A stretch of DNA of 25,273 nt, taken from positions 1 through 25,273 of the forward strand of contig JALLBK010000251.1 in the NCBI GenBank assembly GCA_036940085.1, in the 5' to 3' direction. Both the position numbers and the translations under genes were made by a program. Source of the stretch: Discostella pseudostelligera (lineage: Eukaryota; Bacillariophyta; Thalassiosirophyceae; Thalassiosirales; Thalassiosiraceae). The notes beneath the pieces were generated by a model. That model was not told the origin of the DNA. It was given only the letters and a program-made list of their open reading frames with translations, and did not search any database. The stretch's first letter is position 1. Each line of letters opens with the position of its first letter. This document shows positions 17,372-25,273 of the stretch, piece by piece.

Positions 17372-19161
17372 ATGACCATGAACATTGTCGGTCGTCGGCG
17401 CGCCGGTCGTCTAGTTACTTACCTACAATCGATGACGATGGCGACGCCTCGCCCCAAACAAGATCGCCATACTCTTCTACTCTCGCTCTTGACCGTGGCA
17501 TCGGCGTGGCATTCTCGAGTCGTTCATGCATTTTCGTCCCGGCCAATCGCAATTAGATTACCTCCGTCATTATCGCCACCCATCATCATTGGTAGCAGCG
17601 ATATCTACCGCCCATCATCTAGATCACGATGTTGCATTCGTCATGTTGTCAGTGCTGGTAGTGGTGGTTTATCATGGGCATTGAATTCTTCCATAGATAA
17701 TAATGGCAGCATTGATCCCATGATTGATCCACTTGCTTCGCCATCACGGCAGCAGCAGCAGCACCAGCCATCTCAACCATCCTCATCATCGTCATCATCT
17801 ACAGCAATGAAAAAGAAAGATCTACGCACCCTCCAACGTTTCCTCGAGGTAGAATGTTGGAAATTACCCACCATTCGTTCCCTCGACCGCACCCTCCTCG
17901 CTGTCTCGGACGCATGTAAACAGATCAATCGTATAGTCCAACGTGCCCAAACTGACGATCTCTACGGCGCTGCCATTGACCCCACCACGGGCCAATTGGC
18001 TGAATTAAATGTCCAAGGAGAATGTCAACAACAATTAGATGTATTGTGTAATACATTAATGCTACGGGCATTTTGTGGTGCGGCCAATAATGCAGTGTGT
18101 GCAGTGGCGAGTGAGGAGGAACCATTGCCAAGAAGTTGTGCCGATGTTATGGGATTTAATGTTGGTGGTATGAGTGGCAGTGTTATCAATGTGGATGGAG
18201 GAGAAGGAAAGTATGTTGCAGTATTTGATCCTATCGATGGGAGTAAGAATATTGATGCTAGTTTGCCCGTGGGGACAATCTTTGGTATATACCGTTGTCC
18301 CGAGGGTGGTGGTGTCGATGGTGACGAAGGCGGATGGAATATTCAAAGCTTCTTACAACGTGGTACCAAATTAGTCGCTGCCGGATACTGTCTCTACTCC
18401 GCCACGACCGTACTAGTACTAACCTTGGGAAGTGGTGTGCATGGTTTCACATTAGATCCGGATCGACAAACCTTCTTACAGACACATCCGAATATGCGTA
18501 TACCTGATGTAGGATCGTTGTATAGTTTTAATGAAGCCAATTCAAGGGATTACAGTGAGCCGGTCAAGGAGTTTTTGAAAACGATGAAGGAGACTGGAAA
18601 GATGGGGTGAGTACATGTGTACATTGTTTCCTCGCTTGACTCTCTCATTGCATGCAGATTCTAATGTGGCTAACGTATTCCTCTTTTGGTTGATGTACTT
18701 CTCATCTCACCTCCAAAATCATCATCCTATGCAACTCGCGTATCGGTTTCAGTGGAAAGAAAGTATCGTCCCGCTACATCGGTGCACTCGTCGCCGACGT
18801 ACACAACATTCTCATCAATGGTGGCATCTATGGCTATCCTGCCACCCGCGATAATCCCAATGGCAAATTACGATTACTGTACGAATCGGCACCCATGGCA
18901 ATGATTATGGAACAGGCTGGTGGTGCCGGAAGTACGGGATATGGACGGATATTGGATGTGTTGCCACCGCAGCCGAAAAAGAAGAGGAGTAGTGGTGGTG
19001 GTGGCAGTGGAAGTAGCGATAGTAGTATCAGTGAAGAGGAGTGGAACGAGGAGGTTGGCAAGGGAATACATGTCCGTGTTCCCACCTTTTTGGGAAGTGT
19101 CGAGAATGTGTTTGAATTGGATCAATTCCATAAGTATTATGGGGATGGTGATAAATTGTAA
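17372..19161 (+). CDS. FBP: Plastid fructose-1,6-bisphosphatase
   Basis: Two exons, 17372-18606 and 18753-19161, with a 146-bp GTGAGT...CAG intron; 547 residues from the first ATG. The ATG at 17438 gives a more typical signal peptide. The presequence ends V-V-H-A with Phe54 at +1, the diatom plastid pattern. FBPase hallmarks: [13 protein letters not shown] (213-225), the acidic S-E-E-E metal segment (247-250), [10 protein letters not shown] (286-295), [11 protein letters not shown] (336-346), and after the splice [12 protein letters not shown] (418-429) and E-Q-A-G-G-A (465-470). It hydrolyses fructose-1,6-bisphosphate in the Calvin cycle or gluconeogenesis. The segment where plant plastid FBPase carries its three-Cys redox loop has only Cys309. 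A Lys/Ser/Gly-rich insert of about 30 residues (484-516) splits R-I-L-D-V-L-P from [11 protein letters not shown]. Confidence 0.92.
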
Positions 19162-19219
19162 TAAACGTTCTTTTGGGGCATTGCAGTACAACAAAGGTCA
19201 CAGTCATTAGTTTAATCTT

Positions 19220-20236
19220 TCACGGGCCAATGGCAATGAATACAACTGCGAATGTAGTGGAGAGGGCAAGCGATAACATTCCATAGATGGCAGTAGAACC
19301 ACTGCTCGGATCCTTATCAACCTCCTGTCCGCCAATTATGTCATTTGGAATAGCGATTCCCTCAAGGGAAGTGGGTGATTCAGTTGGCGGCATTAGTTGT
19401 GTACTCGATGCATCACTGATTTGATTGACAGGAGGTGATGATGGCGTAAGTGTGTCTTGTATGCCCGAAGTGGGGTTTTCCCAAAATAATAGTTCTGTGG
19501 GTGCTGCTGATGGTGTCGATGATGGACTTGTGGAAATGGTGGGCTGGGATGTCAAGGTGGGTACATTCGATGGTGACATGGATGATGTTGGATGAGATGA
19601 AGTAGTTGGAACACTCGATGGCGACGAAGAATAATCAAAGATGAAAAAATCTAAAGATGTTGTGGCAGTGGGTGATGATGTGGTCGTGGGTGCTGTTGAC
19701 GTAGAGGAACTCGTTGTGTCGTAAACACCGTCATAGATATTATCATGTTTTGACTTGGATGATTTGCTGCCATGATCGTGATGATACTGCGTTTCCGTCT
19801 CTTCAATATCGACATAGACAGGATTTTCTGGCTCGGTAGTTTGGCCTTTTCCAGATTTGCCATTGGACTCGTATTTGTCTGTTTTCGACTTAACCCGTCG
19901 TCGTCGTCGTCGTTGTTGTTGTCGTTGTCGTCGTCGTCTCGCTGATGTCTTCTGATGAACCGATGCATTCTTCAAATCATTGTCGATATTGAATGTGTGT
20001 AGATCACGAGAAGGAGACTGTGCTCGTCCATTGAATATTGCTGGATGATCATGTTTCACCCGTTTGCCCCCTACATCTGAACTTGCATTGTTGTGGCCTT
20101 CGCAGAAGATTGTTGGCAATGTCGACATCATCATCGATGCCGCTGCCATCGCCGCAATAGCAACCACAGACCGAAAGCGGAGTTGGCTGGTAGCTGCTGT
20201 TCTCCAATTCCTCTTGGTCGACATCATCATCATCAT
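19220..20236 (-). CDS. Secreted Ser/Thr/Pro-rich mucin-like protein, possibly GPI-anchored
   Basis: A single exon of 338 residues starting within a run of five ATG codons (20236 is the first; the frame extends a little further only through a TTG). Signal peptide at about 23-45. Next comes a strongly basic tract (about 100-118, Arg/Gln with six Arg in a row), a Lys/Ser segment with K-S-S-K-S-K, then a Ser/Thr/Pro domain (about 175-295) with irregular S-P-S-x-x-P-T and S-Q-P-T repeats typical of O-glycosylated diatom surface proteins. The last 24 residues are hydrophobic after a small-residue S-S-G-S site, which fits a GPI-anchor signal. A cell-wall or frustule-associated role is an inference; the polycationic and Lys/Ser parts recall silaffin-like proteins, without real homology evidence. 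Its stop is 58 bp from the FBPase stop. Confidence 0.65.
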   Translation of the reverse strand: MMMMMSTKRNWRTAATSQLRFRSVVAIAAMAAASMMMSTLPTIFCEGHNNASSDVGGKRVKHDHPAIFNGRAQSPSRDLHTFNIDNDLKNASVHQKTSARRRRQRQQQRRRRRRVKSKTDKYESNGKSGKGQTTEPENPVYVDIEETETQYHHDHGSKSSKSKHDNIYDGVYDTTSSSTSTAPTTTSSPTATTSLDFFIFDYSSSPSSVPTTSSHPTSSMSPSNVPTLTSQPTISTSPSSTPSAAPTELLFWENPTSGIQDTLTPSSPPVNQISDASSTQLMPPTESPTSLEGIAIPNDIIGGQEVDKDPSSGSTAIYGMLSLALSTTFAVVFIAIGP

Positions 20237-20880
20237 ATTGACCAAAATGGACCGCAGAGAGAGGCAGATATATGCGAAGTGTATCTGAACAACAACTCTG
20301 GGAATGTTTTGTTCATCATGGTCACATCATCTTTCAAGCAAAGTGCTTTTTTGATTGGCCGATGAGTAAAGGGCTACTGCAAAAGGCTCCTGTGACACCG
20401 CAAGAGGTCGAATGTTCGAGCATATGTACCTGATCGCAGATTAATCTACATACATACATGTGTAGGAATTCATAGATGTTGCACTTTACGTCTCTTGGGA
20501 GGGAATTTGAGTTGCCGCCGAACTTTGTGCCCCTTCCTTCCAACACCACCCCCGCTCAAACAAATTTCAGACTCTTCAACTCCAATTCCATGTCCAAGCA
20601 GCGGACCGACAGCGGACAGGACAACGACAGGACACAAGAATAAGAGGGCACCATGAACCATGACAATTGCCTACGGCGGCAATCCGAATGCCAACTGAGT
20701 TCTATTGCTATTATTGCTATTGTTTTGCTAGCGAGGGGTGGATCAATCTCTCATGAAATGGCGAAGATCATCCACAATATCCAAAAACTACCATATCAAC
20801 TGCGAGAGGGTAGGCGCCGTTTGCATTTCCACCTCCGCGACATCATCGACGTTGCGTAGGTAGCTCATTTGACTTGGAGG
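20237..20880. promoter_or_regulatory. Divergent intergenic region (mucin-like / Nudix genes) with a 68-codon ORF
   Basis: 644 bp between divergent starts. It includes an ATG ORF at 20653-20859 (68 codons) in an ACCATGA context with a hydrophobic stretch; it lies in the same frame as the downstream Nudix start and is separated from it by one TAG. CATACATACATG occurs near 20450. Otherwise nothing was recognised. Confidence 0.4.
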
Positions 20881-21912
20881 ATGATACTACACAAAATGAT
20901 GAAGATACAGCATTGGCGACGTATACTAACAACACGAAAAGGGGGTCTCGTTTCTCTGATGCTATTTGCACCTTTGGCACTTCTGCTGATCCAATACTTG
21001 TTCTCCTCCAGTGGAAATGATATCAATGCCAACCAATCATATTACACTTCATTCAGTGGGGAAGAATTAATACCAATCTACGAATTACCATCCCGGTCCT
21101 TCTTCTCCTCTACCACAACATACGACCCTCCACATCTCACACCCATCGATCCATCTACTCTAATATCCAAAGGTGCCTATCCCATTGATACAGTGCACAT
21201 CAATGGATATTTGCATACCGGTCATGTAGTATTCGTCATGGATGCTTCACGCAAACTACTCTTCTTACAACGTTCGTCCAATGTAATCACTTGTCCCAAT
21301 ACATGGAGTGTCTTGGGGGAACACACCTCCATCGATGATGGTAGTCCATGGGAGACGGTAATTCGTGGTATTGAAGAAGAGCTTGGCTTTCGATCGTTTG
21401 GGCAGGACACAACCAATTTTCCAATGATGTGGAATGCCGATTTGCATCCTAGTCATGTGACGAGCAGTATTAAAACACGAGGTGCGAAACCATTATTGCC
21501 CATACGTATCACCATACAGAATATTACAGAATATCCATTGTATTATATACGATATTATGGGTCACGAAACGAAGGTCGTGTGGATAGACAATTGACGTAT
21601 TTGTGGTTGGTATACTTTCCAAAGAAGGAGGAATTGATTTCGTGGAAATTGGATGAAGAGGTGGCCAGTTCAAAATGGATAAGTTTGGAAGATGTGGCAA
21701 CGTGGTTGTCGAATGATGCTGCCAATGCAGCAAGAATTGGTAGTGGTGGTACTGAAGGTGATGAAATCAACAATGAGGGCAGCGATGGTGCGAAAGTAGG
21801 CGGTGAGGATGGGAATTATGATGATGGTGATGGACCAGATCGGGGTGACTTTTGTCATGAAACTATTCGTTCTTTGTATGAGGTTGCATTGGCGAAGATG
21901 GTTCATATGTAA
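20881..21912 (+). CDS. Membrane-anchored Nudix hydrolase-like protein
   Basis: A 343-residue single-exon protein from the ATG at 20881; the frame opens at 20869 only through TTG. A basic N-terminus and one hydrophobic segment (about 23-41) suggest a type II signal anchor or signal peptide. The Nudix fold is read from strands around H-V-V-F-V-M-D, K-L-L-F-L-Q-R, W-S-V-L-G-E-H (142-148) and a Nudix-box-like helix W-E-T-V-I-R-G-I-E-E-E-L-G-F (157-170), then Y-L-W-L-V-Y-F and E-E-V-A-S-S-K-W-I-S-L-E-D. The R-E of the consensus is R162-G163, and the spacing from the first Gly is slightly longer than usual, while the Glu pair at 166-167 remains. Nudix enzymes cleave nucleoside diphosphate-X compounds; IPP isomerases share the fold. 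The substrate is unknown. A Gly/Asp-rich insert lies near the C-terminus. Confidence 0.7.
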   Translation: MILHKMMKIQHWRRILTTRKGGLVSLMLFAPLALLLIQYLFSSSGNDINANQSYYTSFSGEELIPIYELPSRSFFSSTTTYDPPHLTPIDPSTLISKGAYPIDTVHINGYLHTGHVVFVMDASRKLLFLQRSSNVITCPNTWSVLGEHTSIDDGSPWETVIRGIEEELGFRSFGQDTTNFPMMWNADLHPSHVTSSIKTRGAKPLLPIRITIQNITEYPLYYIRYYGSRNEGRVDRQLTYLWLVYFPKKEELISWKLDEEVASSKWISLEDVATWLSNDAANAARIGSGGTEGDEINNEGSDGAKVGGEDGNYDDGDGPDRGDFCHETIRSLYEVALAKMVHM

Positions 21913-22467
21913 ACCCTGAGCCTGAGTGGCAGGAGTAACTAACTGCTCAACAATCCACAAACCATCGTAACTCTACTCAAGTAGGTATCCGCCAATATTA
22001 TATGAACCCCCGACTTACTACTACTCCTGAGAGAGGCAATCTTTGCTTTCATTGTCAATTGTCGGTGTTGTCAATGCTCAGTTGACCATGTGCCGGTACT
22101 CACCACTGACTACGAAGGCATGTACATGTGTAAGAACCTTCCCGCCATTTTCGCCAATCGCCACCGTCTTCCCGCGCGATCTTGAAGCACGCGTACGTCA
22201 GCTTCGCCGCACAGCTGTCAAATCTATTGGACCGTCGTCGGTGCACCTGAAAGACCATGAAGTACGATATCGTAGAGTACCATATTATGAAGTTGTCCAT
22301 CATGGAAATATAAAATCAATCCTTTCCGCTCCTTCCTCTGTCACCGCATAGTCGACCACGCCGCTCCATCCATGGCGATCCTTCGTTAGAGACAATACTG
22401 CAAGTGCCAATTATTTTTACATGCACTCATTTTGAGCACGAGAATAAATCACCTTTGTACTGCAATA
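21913..22467 (+). promoter_or_regulatory. Intergenic region upstream of the glucan transglycosylase
   Basis: 555 bp with the 3' end of the Nudix gene and the promoter of the next. On the reverse strand it carries AAAATGGCGGGAAG (22138-22151), and ACGTCA at 22195-22200, the core of CO2/cAMP-responsive elements described in Phaeodactylum. A frame at 22043-22351 starts with TTG and has no recognisable domain. Confidence 0.45.
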
Positions 22468-24983
22468 ATGAAGCATCGAACTAGCGTCGACGGTAGTGGC
22501 CCCACCACCACAACCATGCTCGCAATAGCAGCCGCCATCACATCATCATTATTATTATCATGTCTTCTTCCCACCGCACACGCCGGTTGGATCGACGAAG
22601 ACACCCCCCAACATCTCCGCACCACAGGCAGTCTAGTCGATGGCTCCACCTACCATCTCATCATGAGTGATGAATTCAATGTCCCCCATCGATCCTTCGC
22701 CGACGGACACGATCCCACCTGGACAGCACTCGATAAGAGTGACGATGATTACAGTGCCAGTGGCGGAGGATCACTCCACTTTTACAACAGTAGTACTGTC
22801 ACCACCACACCCGATGGGATGCTTACTATTCAGTCTATATTGGAAAAGACTAGTTGGACACATTACGATACATTAAAGAAACAATATAAGCAAGAGACCA
22901 AGTACTTTAAAAGTGGTATGGTACAAAGTTGGGATAAATTCTGTTTTACCGGGGGTATTCTCGAAGTCGATGTGATATTGCCTGGTGAGCCTGACATCGG
23001 TGGATTATGGCCAGCCATTTGGCTACTTGGGAATTTGGGCCGAGCGACCTATGAAGTATCGACGAATAATTTATGGCCATGGAGTTATGATGATTGTGAT
23101 CGTAATAAGCAAGAGAGTCAGGTGATATCGGCATGTAATAAGGTGAATCATTTTGGATTAAATCCACAACAAGGGCGGGGGGCTACGGAAATTGATGTTT
23201 TGGAATTGATGGGGGGCGATTCGGGTGGGAAGGCATTGCCTGCGACTAGTCCTCCGATTCGTTTGCCCTATGTGGATATGACTTTGCAGGTAAGAAAGAT
23301 GATGATTACTGAGTTGAATAGACTCGGTTCACTTCTTGTGCATCTTCGTTCTGACAAATCATGCTCATCACCAATACTAATCTTCGACTTGTTTCCCTAA
23401 CCCAAACAATCAATTCATTGACCACCGGGGATTAATTCAAACATCAATCAATCTCAAAATAATACATTCAATAGGTGGCACCAGGCATACCCGACAATCG
23501 TCCTCAATCTGGCTCCCAACCCGTTCGCACTATCGACACCACCACTTCCGGCTACGCCACCTCCCAAGCCCAAAGTTGGTACGATCATTTAACCGTAGCC
23601 GGGAACACTAGTCTCAATCCCTTCTTTTATGGTACCTATCTTGGTCCTACCAAGCCCAATGAACCTGTGACTCGGAATGCCAATCAAGCCTTCCAGGCTG
23701 ATGCAGTCGGGGCCATGAAACAAATTGTATCAGAACATTTCAAGAGTCCACATACCTTTCGTGTCGAATGGCAACCGGGACGAGGTGGACGATTGGATTG
23801 GTTTACCAAATCGTACAAGATGAAAGATAGTAATGGAACCATGTTTCATATGGAGGGGGATGGGAAGGGTCAGGATTGGGAGCATTCGTTGTCGATTCCT
23901 GATTATGCATTGGAGGAAGCCATGGGATCGAAGATCCCCGAGGAACCATCGTATATAATCTTCAATACGGCTATATCCAGTACTTGGGCTTTTCCATATA
24001 GTTTGCCCGATTGGTGTCCCAAGTGTTATGATTGCCATGATCCTAAGTGCACTTGTTCCTTCAATCCGGGATTTTGCAATATGATGAAGACTGGGAAGGT
24101 TGCATTAAAGATTGATTCGGTACGTGTGTATCAATCACGGAATGACGATGCCCATTCGGGCAAACCGCATAGTGTGGGATGTGATCCGGTCGATTTTCCA
24201 ACAAGGGAGTATATTAAGGGGTATCAATATAGATATATGAGGAATCCACCATTTGTGTATGATGATAAGTTGCCATTGAGGAGTGTGAAGATGGGTGGGG
24301 GTGTATGTGAAGTGGATGAGGATTGTGGTGGTGGTAGGGGTGGAGAAGGAGTTGAAGGCAATGATGCTGGTCAGGACAATGTTGAAACAACTCCATCCAA
24401 AGCAATCAATGAGAGCAGCAGCAATAGTAGTAGTACAAGTGCTGCAGCGGAGGAAGACATCATAGACTTGGACAATGATGAGAAAGATGAGATAGAGGTT
24501 GCTCAACCTTCCGTTCGAAGACTTATTGATGATAAAGGATGGGATGGTACATCTACTGACAAATTGAAAGGATCTGAACTCAACAAACCACCCGTGTCCG
24601 AGGAATCCGTTGTCGATGGTACCAACGAGAGTGATGCATCGACCACTACTGCTCCCAACCGCCAACCCAAGGGTAGATGTGTCAAGGCCACAGCCGGTGT
24701 ATTCGGTCCACCATCTCCCACTGGGAAGCAATGCCAATGCAATGTAGGGTACACTGGGCCACACTGCCTTTCCATTGACAAGTTTGACGATGAACCGGGA
24801 GCATTTGAATTAAAGAAAGTATCCACCCTGTTTACGAATAGGGCCAAACCGTACTTGACGAAATATCATATTGTATTTGGGGTGACATTGGCTAGTGCAT
24901 TTATGGTTGCTTTGGTTGTGGGTACGTTGATTAAGGGGAAGAGAAAGTCGGGAATGTTGGAGTTGATGCCTCTACAGTCGTAA
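22468..24983 (+). CDS. KRE6/SKN1-like beta-glucan transglycosylase (GH16) with EGF-like motif and membrane anchor
   Basis: Two exons, 22468-23289 and 23475-24983, with a 185-bp GTAAGA...TAG intron, phase 0; 776 residues. The ATG at 22468 begins a signal peptide ending near T-A-H-A (about 39). The domain matches the SKN1/KRE6 class of GH16: L-I-M-S-D-E-F-N, F-T-G-G-I-L-E-V-D-V, G-L-W-P-A-I-W-L-L-G-N-L-G-R-A, and the catalytic E241-I-D243-V-L-E246. The splice restores T-L-Q-V-A-P-G-I-P-D-N-R-P. Later come the Cys cluster W-C-P-K-C..C-T-C and K-I-D-S-V-R-V-Y-Q. An acidic Ser-rich linker leads to an EGF-like C-Q-C-N-V-G-Y-T-G-P-H-C (about 676-705) and a transmembrane helix (about 739-760). Related diatom proteins (TGS) are proposed to make beta-1,6 branches of chrysolaminarin; KRE6 in yeast acts in wall beta-1,6-glucan. 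Topology is type I, in the ER, Golgi, vacuole or plasma membrane. Confidence 0.88.
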
Positions 24984-25273
24984 GAGAGAGGGTGTTGATC
25001 TGTGCCCTTCGAGTTGGGGTTCGTTTGCCGCACGCTGAGTTACCGTATCAAATCGCTATCTAATACATTACTTTGATATCTCCATTGCTGGATCCAACAC
25101 ACATAAGCATTTGTTCATCACTTGAAAATCATTATGGAGAGTAAGCTAGTCCGGTAAACTCGATCCTGCAATTGCATTTCTATGATTTGAAACCGAGAAG
25201 CAAGTCCACGTAGTACAATCCCTATTTCATTATTGAAGAGAGGGAGGTGAAGAGAGTACGAATTGTAGAACCA
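24984..25273. other. 3' flank, nothing recognised
   Basis: 290 bp after the transglycosylase stop. No frame with recognisable protein, RNA gene or repeat was seen. Confidence 0.4.

Noticed and set aside
22043..22351. 102-codon plus-strand frame before the transglycosylase
   Set aside because: It begins with TTG, overlaps the putative promoter elements, and has no recognisable domain.
24135..24764. 209-codon minus-strand frame inside the transglycosylase gene
   Set aside because: It is antisense to a conserved catalytic exon and has no recognisable domain; its composition mirrors the real frame.
1..25273. tRNA, rRNA, CRISPR array, transposon or viral insertion
   Set aside because: I looked for tRNA T-loop-like strings, spaced repeats, terminal repeats, and integrase, transposase or polymerase motifs, and found none.

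Overview
The window looks like nuclear DNA of a diatom (Stramenopila), perhaps a centric one; the species cannot be fixed from this sequence. The grounds are: short GT-AG introns (70-185 bp; seven can be placed, each restoring a conserved domain across the junction); two plastid-type presequences in which a signal peptide runs into a Phe just after an A-A or H-A dipeptide (nitroreductase 11258-12802, fructose-bisphosphatase 17372-19161); a KRE6/SKN1-type glucan transglycosylase with an EGF-like motif and a membrane anchor; an M11 gametolysin-type metalloprotease; a Ser/Thr/Pro-rich secreted protein; and Asp-, Ser-, Gln- and Gly-rich low-complexity stretches throughout. No tRNA, rRNA, CRISPR array or transposon was seen.

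Layout, left to right. 114-1760 (+) is a PEX2-like peroxisomal RING protein, convergent with a SET-domain methyltransferase-like gene at 1803-3254 (-). 3602-4595 (+) is a seven-helix receptor-like gene broken by an in-frame TAG and probably by a one-base frameshift. 4724-8550 (-) is a large secreted subtilase; its last exon carries a 72-bp duplication around a single N that looks like an assembly artefact. 9074-10940 (+) encodes a type I membrane protein with an acidic duplicated ectodomain and a PDZ-like C-terminus. 11258-12802 (+) is a three-exon predicted plastid protein joining an acidic region, an EF-hand and a nitroreductase domain. 13375-14868 (+) is an unrecognised RGG/Gly-rich protein with a C-terminal coiled coil. 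14948-16962 (-) is the M11 metalloprotease. 17372-19161 (+) is plastid FBPase. 19220-20236 (-) is a mucin-like, perhaps GPI-anchored protein. 20881-21912 (+) is a membrane-anchored Nudix-like protein. 22468-24983 (+) is the glucan transglycosylase.

This is an ordinary gene-dense eukaryotic region, not an operon or an island. Genes lie in divergent pairs sharing 350-650 bp promoters, or in convergent pairs whose stops are only 42-80 bp apart. There is a loose carbon theme: FBPase (Calvin cycle or gluconeogenesis) and the transglycosylase (branching of storage or wall beta-glucan). Several products are predicted to enter the secretory pathway. The most unusual items are the EF-hand-nitroreductase fusion, the broken receptor gene, the insertion in the FBPase C-terminal loop, and an AAnATGGCGGGAAG element found upstream of three genes.
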